Shown: positions 7,488-15,232 of the stretch, piece after piece
Numbering within the stretch: the stretch's first letter is position 1
Layout: each line of letters opens with the position of its first letter
Assembly (NCBI GenBank): GCA_014323765.1
Contig: JACONM010000012.1
Span: 205,409 to 237,537, forward strand
Length of the DNA: 32,129 bases
Reading direction: 5' to 3'
Source of the DNA: Cellvibrionales bacterium
GTDB lineage: Bacteria; Pseudomonadota; Gammaproteobacteria; Pseudomonadales; GM7GCV1
Notes under the pieces: generated by a model
The model's input: the letters and a program-made list of their open reading frames with translations, nothing else
Databases searched by the model: none
What the model was told of the DNA's origin: nothing
Made by a program: the position numbers and the translations under genes

Positions 7488-8073
7488 TTCACCCAAGTTT
7501 TATGCGTGGGCATGCATTAGCATGGTAGTATTATTGTCAGGATGCACCCCCGACATGGCAATGAAATTTACGCGCGGTATCGTGGTTCCAAACGCAACAA
7601 TAGAACTAGTTTTTTCTCCACCTCTTTCTACTCAAGAACTTCTTCCTATATATGAAAAAGTCGCTCATTTAGCAGGGTATAGATGCGGAAGTGAAAATGT
7701 TGAAGAATTCTTAAAAACGCATAATGACCGGCACTCTTTTTTCGATTGGTATTTAACTCAAAGCCGCCCGCACCAGCATTATAAAATCGCTTTTACGCTT
7801 CCTTCTAGCGACGCAAAATCAAATAAAGTGGTTTATTTCATCTTTCAAAATGAAAGCATAGAAGATTTTACCGAGGAAGACTGGATCAAAATCGTCAAAT
7901 GGAAAAATGAATACCTTCCGCAGGCATTCCCGCAAGCAGAAATTCGTATGATTGTCCATCCCGCAGAGTTCACCAATCCGGAATATGCGGCCCAGCTTGA
8001 ACAAAAAACTGGACTTATTATTCCGGAGAAATTACGGCAAAGATACGGGATTCCTCGGTATCCAAGCACATGA
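7474..8073 (+). CDS. Uncharacterised lipoprotein (paralogue B of the accessory operon)
   Basis: A 199-residue predicted lipoprotein: the signal segment ends in a lipobox LLSGC with Cys24, and the next residues are T-P-D rather than an Asp at +2, which suggests outer-membrane sorting if the usual Lol rule applies. The soluble part is homologous over about 150 residues to the 4543-5157 product (shared blocks listed there). The ATG at 7474 is chosen over the upstream ATG at 7291 because it gives a proper lipoprotein signal, has AAAGG about 11 bases upstream, and overlaps the preceding gene by only 14 bases. The gene is AT-rich (sampled line 7621 is 37% GC), like the 3' third of the preceding gene. 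It may be the cognate partner of that C-terminal region, for example an immunity lipoprotein; this is inference. ATGA overlap with the next gene. Confidence 0.8.
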   Translation: MILHNSPKFYAWACISMVVLLSGCTPDMAMKFTRGIVVPNATIELVFSPPLSTQELLPIYEKVAHLAGYRCGSENVEEFLKTHNDRHSFFDWYLTQSRPHQHYKIAFTLPSSDAKSNKVVYFIFQNESIEDFTEEDWIKIVKWKNEYLPQAFPQAEIRMIVHPAEFTNPEYAAQLEQKTGLIIPEKLRQRYGIPRYPST

Positions 8074-8843
8074 ACAAAATGGAAATCGATAAGCTCTGCC
8101 GAGCATGGGTAGTGCTTTACAAGGAGGGAAGAAATCCACTCTCTGATAAAGAATCGCCGCACTTTTGGGCTTTTGAAAAGCTGGATGATGTGATGCGAGA
8201 TAGCCCTACATTGGCATGGGAAATTATTTTAAGGATATTGGCTATTGATAGCAGTAACTCCACTATCGCAAATATTTCGGCAGGTCCGATAGAAAATATT
8301 TTGGTTCTTCATGGCCCAGCCATGATAGGTATCATTGAAGAAGAATCATTGAAAAATGATGCGCTTAGGTTTTCGTTGGTAGGCGTTTGGAAAAATGCTA
8401 TGTCGGATGAAGTTTGGGATCGATTGCAGAGAATCGCCCGAACTAAAATTACCTCGGTACGCATGGGTAAAGCAAAAATAGATGCGCTCTGTCGTGCATG
8501 GGTAGATTTTTACGCAGAACATAGAGAGGATATTCTATCAGAAACTGTTCTAAAATCGCCACACTATTGGGCCGTTGAAAAGCTAAATGAACTGATTAGA
8601 AATAATCCCGAATTGGCATGGCGAACCATTCTAAGGATACTTTCCATTGATTCAAATGATGTGATTGTTGAAAAAATTACTCGGGGCCCTCTGGAAGATC
8701 TGTTAGTCTTTCATGGGCATATGCTCATGGATTCAGTTGAACAAGAAATCGTAAAAAATGATACCCTGAAATCTGTTTTGAAGAATGTCTGGCGTGGATG
8801 CATGCATGAAAACACTTGGAAGCATCTGCAAAAAATCATTTAA
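8070..8843 (+). CDS. Tandem DUF6869-like protein (two fused copies)
   Basis: A 257-residue cytosolic protein without signal peptide or membrane segment. It consists of two homologous halves of about 120 residues, offset by 131 codons (the codons for ID.LCRAW start near 8085 and 8478). Each half has LCRAWV, SPH.WA.EKL, a block LAW..ILRIL.IDS, a GP.E..L..HG block, an acidic E..E block with KND.L, and VW...M...W..LQ. I recognise this pattern as the uncharacterised DUF6869 family; that assignment is from memory. The second half opens with an in-frame ATG at 8463, so it may be a fusion of two once separate genes or may carry an internal start. Small all-helical proteins of this kind are often found beside secreted effectors, so an immunity-type role is possible but unproven. 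AT-rich like its upstream neighbour. Confidence 0.8.
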   Translation: MNKMEIDKLCRAWVVLYKEGRNPLSDKESPHFWAFEKLDDVMRDSPTLAWEIILRILAIDSSNSTIANISAGPIENILVLHGPAMIGIIEEESLKNDALRFSLVGVWKNAMSDEVWDRLQRIARTKITSVRMGKAKIDALCRAWVDFYAEHREDILSETVLKSPHYWAVEKLNELIRNNPELAWRTILRILSIDSNDVIVEKITRGPLEDLLVFHGHMLMDSVEQEIVKNDTLKSVLKNVWRGCMHENTWKHLQKII

Positions 8844-8862
8844 TCCGAAGTTAGAGGTTACT

Positions 8863-9804
8863 ATGAACAAGGTTATTTTATCAATTTCGCTGGCGGTGAA
8901 CATCGTCTTTACCGTTTATTTTCTGGGGATCAAGCCATCCACATCGGAAAATGCAGCTGAATTTGAACATATTATTTTTCTGTATGAGTTGCAGGAAAAA
9001 TACATGTCCCAAATCACGGTGCCGGCCTCGCAGTATTGGAAACCTGATTCGATCGCAATGCTAGAGATGGCCGCGGATAAAAAATTATCCGATGAACTTA
9101 TCCGGCGGGATCTGATCGATAAGTATGGCGATTCAGCAAAAGATATGCCGGTATTTGAATCTTACTTCTACCCTCTTGGACTGGGCTATGAGTTTTTAAT
9201 CTCAGATCTACAGATAGAGGTTGCCAATGTTAGGGATTCCCATCAGCAAGCCATGCTCACCATATCTACCGAAGGCTTCCATGCCTTATCTAAAATTGAA
9301 CGGCAAGAAACCGCTTACTGGCGGCGACTGAGAAACCTGCTAACCGCAGAGCAGCTGTTTGAATACTCCTTGCGCGAATCGCAGCTTGCGCAACAGATGC
9401 GCACCATGCAATTTGACTGGAACGAGGCTGAATTCCGGGAAATCTACCGAATACGTAGCCAGAATCCGCCAGATCCCACAGGTAGCCAACAAATTAAAGC
9501 CTATCTAGGCGAGCAGAGGTATCAGGATTACATTTTAGCCGCCGACCCCTCCCTAGCCCAATTTAAGCATCAAGCCGAGCAGTCCGGCCTGCGGGGGGCT
9601 GTCCTACAAGCGGTCGTTGACCTTTATTTTTCTTATGGAGAAAAAATTGCCGCGGCCATGCAGCGCAATGATCATTTTGAAGCCGCCCGGTTGAGTGCCG
9701 CTAGGGATCGAGAAATTGCCGAGATTAGTGGAATAAAGGTGCCCACTGTGCCCGGATTACCGTTTAGATTGCCTAATATCGATGGAATTGTTGAGATGAA
9801 TTAA
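8863..9804 (+). CDS. Uncharacterised membrane-anchored helical protein
   Basis: A 313-residue protein of unknown function. It begins with a single hydrophobic segment (about 3-23, VILSISLAVNIVFTVYFLG), probably an uncleaved anchor, followed by a largely helical, charged domain. The notable block LFEYSLRESQLAQQMRTM (near 170-190) resembles a motif I have seen in uncharacterised exported proteins of other phyla, but I cannot name the family. The start at 8863 is chosen because it has TTAGAGG at 8851-8857 and yields a clean N-terminal anchor; the longer open frame from 8785 would overlap the previous gene. It lies 19 bases after the DUF6869-like gene. GC climbs back towards host values along the gene (about 60% near 9541). 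It ends 18 bases from the convergent sohB. Confidence 0.8.
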   Translation: MNKVILSISLAVNIVFTVYFLGIKPSTSENAAEFEHIIFLYELQEKYMSQITVPASQYWKPDSIAMLEMAADKKLSDELIRRDLIDKYGDSAKDMPVFESYFYPLGLGYEFLISDLQIEVANVRDSHQQAMLTISTEGFHALSKIERQETAYWRRLRNLLTAEQLFEYSLRESQLAQQMRTMQFDWNEAEFREIYRIRSQNPPDPTGSQQIKAYLGEQRYQDYILAADPSLAQFKHQAEQSGLRGAVLQAVVDLYFSYGEKIAAAMQRNDHFEAARLSAARDREIAEISGIKVPTVPGLPFRLPNIDGIVEMN

Positions 9805-9823
9805 ATGGTTGAATGCAAGCCAT
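9805..9823. terminator. Weak hairpin between the convergent operon end and sohB
   Basis: The gap between the two convergent stops contains ATGGTTG-AATG-CAAGCCAT, which can pair as a short stem with one bulged G. It has no T-tract. It is the only candidate for separating the two transcription units, and support is weak. Confidence 0.15.
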
Positions 9824-10887
9824 CATGAAATATAGCGGTTTATCTTAACCCGCTCTAGCAAACCGGCGATGGCACGAGTCAAGGCATTTTCAATGCTGAG
9901 TGACAGTCGATCTTGAAGGGTTTTTTTCGGCTCAAAACGGACCTCAAAAACATCCTGTTCTTGCGCTTTGCGATAGATATATTCATCGCTGGTTTCCAAT
10001 TCGTCCACTAATCCCATTTGCTTGGCTTTGCTGCCGAACCAGATTTCCCCAGTGGCGATGGCTTCCAAATCTAGCTGCGGGCGGTGCTCGGCGATAAACC
10101 CCTTAAACAGATCATGGGCCTCTTCTAGATCTTCGATAAATTTTTCCCGACCGCTTGCGGTGTTTTTACCGAAGAGCGTCAGGGTGCGTTTGTGCTCGCC
10201 CGCAGTGTGTAATTCAAAATCGATCTGGTGCTTTTCTAGCAGGCGACGAAAGTTCGGCAGCTGCGCCAGCACCCCCACCGAGCCGATAATGGCAAAGGGC
10301 GCGGCGTGGATGCGCTCGGCGACACACGCCATCATATAGCCACCGCTGGCGGCCACTTTATCGACTAACGCCGTGAGGCGAATGCCGGCTTTGCGCACCC
10401 GATCAAGTTGACTGGCCGCAAACCCGTAGCCATGCACCACCCCGCCCGCACTCTCTATATTGACGACCACCTCATCGCCCTTTTGCGCCACTCCAAGCAC
10501 GGCGGTAATTTCCTCACGCAAACTATTAGCCGCCCGCGCCTGCAGATCGCCCTTAAAATTGAGATAAAACACTCGCGAGCGCAGAGAATCACTCGATGAT
10601 TGTAATTCGGCGCATGTTTTTGTATCCGCCTTTTCACGCTTTTCTTTAGTCGCTTTCTTTTCCTGTTTTGTGGCGTGTCTCCGCTCTTTACCGCTGAGGG
10701 TGGCTCGGTTCATTTGGGTTTTTACCTCACCCAATAGATCATTTATTTTATGGATCTTCAGCTCGCCCTTTTCCGGCTGATCGCGGTCACGGGCAAAGTG
10801 CAGCAGATTGCCAAAAATTAGCAAAACACCAAAAACCACAGTGGCCGTCTTGGCAAAAAACATCCCGTATTCAGCTAAAAATTCCAT
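9823..10887 (-). CDS. sohB: SohB-type S49 inner-membrane protease
   Basis: SohB is a membrane-anchored member of the SppA/signal-peptide-peptidase family (S49), a Ser/Lys-dyad protease. The 354-residue protein (E. coli 349) has an N-terminal membrane segment (about 9-31), a strongly basic linker (about 66-90, dense in K, E and R), then the protease domain. The nucleophile is Ser181 in VAASGGYMMA and the likely general base is Lys233 in GEHKRTLT; the IGSVGV block (201-206) is also typical. I start at the ATG (10887) rather than the TTG two codons upstream, because GAGGAG at 10897-10902 is correctly spaced only for the ATG. Divergent from nhaB. In E. coli, extra SohB suppresses loss of DegP; the natural substrates are not known. 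Confidence 0.95.
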   Translation of the reverse strand: MEFLAEYGMFFAKTATVVFGVLLIFGNLLHFARDRDQPEKGELKIHKINDLLGEVKTQMNRATLSGKERRHATKQEKKATKEKREKADTKTCAELQSSSDSLRSRVFYLNFKGDLQARAANSLREEITAVLGVAQKGDEVVVNIESAGGVVHGYGFAASQLDRVRKAGIRLTALVDKVAASGGYMMACVAERIHAAPFAIIGSVGVLAQLPNFRRLLEKHQIDFELHTAGEHKRTLTLFGKNTASGREKFIEDLEEAHDLFKGFIAEHRPQLDLEAIATGEIWFGSKAKQMGLVDELETSDEYIYRKAQEQDVFEVRFEPKKTLQDRLSLSIENALTRAIAGLLERVKINRYIS

Positions 10888-10941
10888 GATCAATGCTCCT
10901 CAGCAATTTCGGTTACCGCTTGGCGGACTAAGCAACCCCCA

Positions 10942-10970
10942 ATAATACCCTCTGACAAGTATTCAGGCAA
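10942..10970 (-). promoter_or_regulatory. Candidate sigma70 promoter for sohB
   Basis: Read on the minus strand, TTGCCT (10970-10965) and TATTAT (10947-10942) are separated by 17 bases, leaving a leader of about 50 bases before the sohB ATG at 10887. The -10 matches the consensus at 5 of 6 positions and the -35 at 4 of 6. Confidence 0.5.
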
Positions 10971-11006
10971 GCCCCAGAAATCGATCCAAAAAAGACGTTG
11001 ATCCAT

Positions 11007-11034
11007 TGGACAAATCGCTCGCAATGTGAATAAT
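11007..11034 (+). promoter_or_regulatory. Candidate sigma70 promoter for nhaB
   Basis: TGGACA (11007-11012, 5 of 6 matches) and AATAAT (11029-11034, 5 of 6) are separated by 16 bases, about 33 bases before the nhaB ATG at 11067. With the divergent sohB promoter it accounts for the 179-base gap between the two genes. Confidence 0.5.
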
Positions 11035-11066
11035 TCCGCCTGCCCTCAATAACACTCAACATCGGC

Positions 11067-12557
11067 ATGAAGGATACCCTGTTTCACTCCCTGCACCGCA
11101 ATTTTTTAGGCGATACAGACCCATGGTACAAACACACCATCGCCGCCTTTCTGGTGCTCAATCCCATTCTCTATTTCACCGCCGGCCCGTTTATCGCCGG
11201 CTGGGTGTTGCTCGGCCAGTTTATTTTTACCCTAGCGATGGCGTTAAAATGCTACCCGTTGCAGGCGGGCGGCCTACTGGCATTGGAGGCACTCGCCATC
11301 GGCATGGCCAGCCCAGACAGTCTACTGCACGAGGTCGAAGCCAACCTAGAAGTGCTCCTGCTGCTCATTTTTATGGTAGCCGGAATTCACTTTATGCGCG
11401 ACCTGTTGCTGCATATTTTTACCCGCATCCTGCTCGGTGTGCGCTCCAAACTGCTGCTGTCCCTGCTGTTTTGCGCATCCTCTGCCCTGCTGTCGGCTTT
11501 TTTAGATGCCCTGACGGTCACCGCAGTGCTGATTGCCGTGGCGAGTGGATTTTATACGATCTACCAGCGAGTCGCCTACGGAACGGACGAGCGGGCCGAA
11601 TACGCGCTGGACGAAGCCGACCCCCACCGCGAAGAGATGGAAAATTACCGCGCCTTTTTACGCAGCCTAATCATGCACGGCGCAATCGGCACCGCGCTCG
11701 GCGGCGTACTGACCATGGTCGGCGAGCCGCAAAACCTGCTAATCGCCGGCATCACCGGCTGGGATTTCGGCAGCTTTTTTCACGCAATGGCCCCAGTCAC
11801 CCTGCCTGCCTTGCTCGCCGGCCTGCTGACCTGCGCAATTCTAGAAGCCAGCGGTCGCTGTGGCTATGGGGCTAAACTCTCGCCCGCTGTGCGCACCGCC
11901 CTAGAAAACTTTCAGCGCGAACAAGATGCCGCCCGCACCAGTCGGGATTCCGCCGCCCTGCTAATACAGGCATTGGTCGGCCTCTTTGTGGTGGTCGCTC
12001 TAGCGACTCATATGGCACCGGTTGGCTTAATTGGGCTGGCCGTCATCGTATTATTGACCGCCTGCAACGGGGTAACCGAAGAGCACCGCATCGGCCACGC
12101 CTTTGCCGATGCCCTGCCCTTCACCGCCCTATTAGTGGTATTTTTTGCCATTGTTTCAGTAATTCAAACCCACCAATTATTCGACCCAATCACCGCCTTA
12201 ATTCTCGCGCAACCAATGGAGCGGCAACCGCTAACACTGTTTTTTGCCAATGGCTTGCTATCGATGATCAGTGATAACGTTTTTGTGGCCACTGTTTATA
12301 TTAAAGAAGCCGAAAACGCTTTTCTTAGCGGGCAAATCAGCCGCTCCCATTTTGAGCAACTGGCGATTGCCGTCAACACCGGCACCAACCTGCCAAGCGT
12401 GGCCACCCCCAACGGTCAGGCGGCTTTTTTATTCCTACTAACCTCGGCACTCGCACCGCGAATTCACCTTTCTTATATGCGCATGCTGCTAATGGCACTG
12501 CCCTATACCCTAGTGCTGACAGCGGTCGCGGCCATTGCCATCGCGCTCGTTTTTTAA
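11067..12557 (+). CDS. nhaB: Na+/H+ antiporter NhaB
   Basis: NhaB exports Na+ in exchange for H+ across the inner membrane and supports sodium tolerance and pH homeostasis. The 496-residue protein (E. coli 513) is strongly hydrophobic, with about a dozen membrane segments. It matches E. coli NhaB closely from the start: RNFLG then WYK near 12-22, [14 protein letters not shown] (about 52-65), [32 protein letters not shown], and LSAFLDALT, which contains the conserved membrane Asp. Other conserved blocks are [19 protein letters not shown] and [22 protein letters not shown]. It is transcribed alone, divergent from sohB and convergent with ttcA. Its presence fits a marine or otherwise sodium-exposed lifestyle, though NhaB also occurs in enteric bacteria. 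Confidence 0.97.
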   Translation: MKDTLFHSLHRNFLGDTDPWYKHTIAAFLVLNPILYFTAGPFIAGWVLLGQFIFTLAMALKCYPLQAGGLLALEALAIGMASPDSLLHEVEANLEVLLLLIFMVAGIHFMRDLLLHIFTRILLGVRSKLLLSLLFCASSALLSAFLDALTVTAVLIAVASGFYTIYQRVAYGTDERAEYALDEADPHREEMENYRAFLRSLIMHGAIGTALGGVLTMVGEPQNLLIAGITGWDFGSFFHAMAPVTLPALLAGLLTCAILEASGRCGYGAKLSPAVRTALENFQREQDAARTSRDSAALLIQALVGLFVVVALATHMAPVGLIGLAVIVLLTACNGVTEEHRIGHAFADALPFTALLVVFFAIVSVIQTHQLFDPITALILAQPMERQPLTLFFANGLLSMISDNVFVATVYIKEAENAFLSGQISRSHFEQLAIAVNTGTNLPSVATPNGQAAFLFLLTSALAPRIHLSYMRMLLMALPYTLVLTAVAAIAIALVF

Positions 12558-12576
12558 TCTTTTAGCCCCCTAATTT

Positions 12577-13422
12577 TTATTCCACAATTTCGGTTGCCGC
12601 AATTCGCTCCGCGTCCGACAGGCTGCGTTTCAAATCCAGATTGACAAAATCAAATAAACTGCGATCGGCCAGCTGAGAGGGAGCTACATTGCAAATGGCT
12701 GCAAAAATGCTTTCAATGCACCCCGGCTGCGCTCGCTGCCAATCGGCCAACATGCGCTTAATTTGCTGACGCTGCAACCCGGTTTGCGAGCCGCACAGGT
12801 TGCAGGGAATAATGGGAAACTGCCGATACTCAGCATAAGCCGCCAAGTCCGCCTCGGCGCAATAGGCCAGCGGGCGAATGACCATATTGCGCCGGTCATC
12901 GCTGAGCAGTTTAGGCGGCATGGCCTTGAGTTTGCCACCGTGAAATAGATTGAGAAACAAGGTCTCCACAATGTCATCGCGATGGTGACCGAGCGCAATA
13001 CTATCGGCCCCAATCTGCTCGGCAAACCCATAAAGAATCCCGCGCCGCAGCCGCGAGCACCAGCCGCAATAGGTTTTTCCAGCAGGCACCAGCTGTTTCA
13101 CCTGTGAATAGGTATCGCGCTCTAGGATATGGTATTCAATATCGAGCTTCTCTAAATAGTCCGGCAACACATGCGCCGGAAACCCAGGCTGTTTCTGATC
13201 CAGGTTGACCGCTACCAATTCAAATTCCACCGGCGCAGTACGCTGCAAACCACGCAAAATATCCAGCAAGCCATACGAATCCTTACCACCGGACAAACAA
13301 ACCATCACCCGATCGCCATCCGCAATCATATTAAAATCAACAATCGCCCGCCCCACATTGCGCCGCAACCGCTTTTGCAACTTATTAAATTCCAACCGCC
13401 GCTTGCGGGTATCGGTGTTCAT
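12577..13422 (-). CDS. ttcA: tRNA 2-thiocytidine(32) synthetase TtcA
   Basis: TtcA uses ATP and a 4Fe-4S cluster to thiolate cytidine 32 in certain tRNA anticodon loops. The 281-residue protein has the family opening [16 protein letters not shown] (12-27), the PP-loop SGGKDS (44-49), the cluster cysteines C119 and C122 (YCGWC) and a third cysteine in PCNLCGSQ (C207 or C210). LGHHRDD is also present. The start at 13422 (ATG) fits the E. coli N-terminus; a TTG at 13446 would add eight residues. It is shorter than E. coli TtcA (311) because it lacks the variable C-terminal tail. Convergent with nhaB; 41 bases separate its start from the end of the upstream lipoprotein gene, so it may be the last gene of that operon. 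Confidence 0.95.
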   Translation of the reverse strand: MNTDTRKRRLEFNKLQKRLRRNVGRAIVDFNMIADGDRVMVCLSGGKDSYGLLDILRGLQRTAPVEFELVAVNLDQKQPGFPAHVLPDYLEKLDIEYHILERDTYSQVKQLVPAGKTYCGWCSRLRRGILYGFAEQIGADSIALGHHRDDIVETLFLNLFHGGKLKAMPPKLLSDDRRNMVIRPLAYCAEADLAAYAEYRQFPIIPCNLCGSQTGLQRQQIKRMLADWQRAQPGCIESIFAAICNVAPSQLADRSLFDFVNLDLKRSLSDAERIAATEIVE

Positions 13423-13463
13423 TGACTGTAGCCGCCGGATAGACAATCTGTTTTTTATAGCCT

Positions 13464-14030
13464 CTATAGTTGCAAAGAACTGAAAATCGAATCTACCTCG
13501 GCGGCCTCTTTGGGATAATAATGCATTCCCGCTGCGGAAAAAATAATCAGGTTTAACCGATCATCCTTTTTTACCATAATACAATCTGCTCGCCTAGCCA
13601 ATCCGTTGCTATCGTAATAACTCATATCGAACCGGAATCCGATACTACCTTGCAACCTCTGCGGGCGCAAATTGGTCGCATCGATAACTAACTCACCTCC
13701 GGAGGAATTTTTTAGTGATGTTACCACCAGCTCCATGAGCTCATTGGGTAGCATATTGGCCCTAAATTCCGGCATCGGCAGTTCTTTACTGCGGCTGGTA
13801 AAGATGGTCTGCCCATCTTTGATACCGCCGATGAATGTTAGCTGGTTGAGCCTTTCGCCATCTTTGGTCCACACCTCGGATTTCGCCCCCGACCGAAGCG
13901 ATGATTTATTCCAATCCGTGGTGGAGACAAAACTCATCCCCTGCACTGTGTGCGCTCCTTCAGGGGCTAGGGAATAGTGGGCGCAGGCCGCCAGCATGCA
14001 TGCTAGGGCTAAAATGCTTATCTTCTTCAT
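13464..14030 (-). CDS. Uncharacterised lipoprotein
   Basis: A 188-residue predicted lipoprotein: MKKI, hydrophobic core, lipobox LAAC with Cys16. The mature part has alternating hydrophobic strands and looks beta-rich, ending SIFSSLQL. No family is recognised. It starts 7 bases after the stop of the M48 protease gene and is therefore almost certainly co-transcribed with it. It may be an outer-membrane partner or target of that protease; this is inference from the operon only. GC here is lower than in the surrounding core genes. Confidence 0.75.
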   Translation of the reverse strand: MKKISILALACMLAACAHYSLAPEGAHTVQGMSFVSTTDWNKSSLRSGAKSEVWTKDGERLNQLTFIGGIKDGQTIFTSRSKELPMPEFRANMLPNELMELVVTSLKNSSGGELVIDATNLRPQRLQGSIGFRFDMSYYDSNGLARRADCIMVKKDDRLNLIIFSAAGMHYYPKEAAEVDSIFSSLQL

Positions 14031-14037
14031 GGCTGGT

Positions 14038-15201
14038 TCACCTCAAAGTTTCCAGATAAAAATTGATCATTTCCCGATCATCGGCGTTCGGGGTAATTTC
14101 TAAGTAGCTCTCAAATGCGTCTTTAGCAGCATCGTTGAGACCGTGTTTTATGTAAAGATAGCCAAGCTCGCGATGGGAACGCGCCGCGGTGCGCTCAAAC
14201 GTTGCTGCTTTTCGATATAGGTCAATGGCTGCTCGCTCATCGCCGAACTTTTTTCTTTGCCGGTGTAGCTCGGCTCGATAAAATTTAATCAGGCTATCGG
14301 GATAGCCTATAGCCGCATGCCGATCGATCATCTCGGCGGTTTGCTCGTATTCTTGCAGGGCTATCTGCTCATCCATCAGCCCTTCGTATTCGGCGACGAC
14401 TAGGTTTTGGAATTCGTCCAGATCGGTCTCATCGGTTTTAGGATTTTTTCCATAACGCTTTATGTGCTGTTTTAATCGGGCAATTCTGTTTTCTACCTTG
14501 GGGTGGGTGGCAAAAAAAATAGAGCTCGTGTCCTTGCTTTTATCTGCGCCCCTTTCCGCTTCAATGTATTTCCACAGGCTTACCGAAGCGGCGGGGTCGT
14601 ATCCATGGGTAGCGATAATTTGCACCCCGTAGGCATCGGCTTCCGATTCCTGCTCGCGATTGTATCTCATTAGTCCAACGGTTGCGACATCTCGTGCTAG
14701 ACCGTGCAAATCCTCATGCAGGGCGGCAAGGCCAATGTCGATGAAAGCGGCGATACCCAAGCTCTTCTTAGCGTTTCGCCACTGATCTATGCTGTGCGAT
14801 CGTAAATAATGAGCCAACTCATGCCCAAGCACTGCGCCCAGCTCATCTGCGTTTGCCACCCTGAGTAGCAAGCCGGTATGTACATGCATCATTCCATTGG
14901 GATACATGGAGGCGTTAAAATGTGGATTTTTGACCAGATAGACTCGGATTGAACCGCAATAATCCCCGGCCAGTTGGCACACCAGTTCTTCGAGGTATTC
15001 AGTTAATGCGGTGTTTCTAATAATGTGCGGGGAGGTTTGCAGCTGTTCTTCAAAACGCTCCACCTGATACCAAAGCCCGCCTTCATCTGTCGACTTATCC
15101 GGGGCGTAGCCGGGTGGCAGGGTTGGTTCAAATCGTTGCGCTCCCTCCGCGACGGATGCAAGGCTGGCGAACAGCAATAACAGGCTTAACAGTAAACGCA
15201 T
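14038..15201 (-). CDS. Secreted M48-family zinc metalloprotease with TPR-like C-terminus
   Basis: A 387-residue exported zinc metallopeptidase of the M48 type (BepA/LoiP/Oma1-like). It has a signal peptide (1-20, ending SVAEG/AQ), the zinc motif HELAH (127-131) followed by RSH, and the third ligand Glu in ESEAD (E187). FFATHP in the middle and NRIARLKQHI are typical of M48B proteins. The C-terminal 130 residues contain helical TPR-like blocks (ERTAARSHRELGYLYIKHGLNDAAKDAF). BepA-like enzymes act on outer-membrane proteins in the periplasm; a similar quality-control role is likely here. I chose the ATG at 15201 because it starts directly at the signal peptide; a TTG at 15255 would overlap the upstream gene. 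A 60-base sample (14461) is only 40% GC. It lies between two lipoprotein genes. Confidence 0.88.
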   Translation of the reverse strand: MRLLLSLLLLFASLASVAEGAQRFEPTLPPGYAPDKSTDEGGLWYQVERFEEQLQTSPHIIRNTALTEYLEELVCQLAGDYCGSIRVYLVKNPHFNASMYPNGMMHVHTGLLLRVANADELGAVLGHELAHYLRSHSIDQWRNAKKSLGIAAFIDIGLAALHEDLHGLARDVATVGLMRYNREQESEADAYGVQIIATHGYDPAASVSLWKYIEAERGADKSKDTSSIFFATHPKVENRIARLKQHIKRYGKNPKTDETDLDEFQNLVVAEYEGLMDEQIALQEYEQTAEMIDRHAAIGYPDSLIKFYRAELHRQRKKFGDERAAIDLYRKAATFERTAARSHRELGYLYIKHGLNDAAKDAFESYLEITPNADDREMINFYLETLR

Positions 15202-15232
15202 GACGCAAAATACCCGGTTTTTTCTAGCCGTT

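Noticed and set aside
12540-12580. Intrinsic terminator between nhaB and ttcA
   Set aside because: T-rich stretches are present, but no convincing stem precedes them on either strand.
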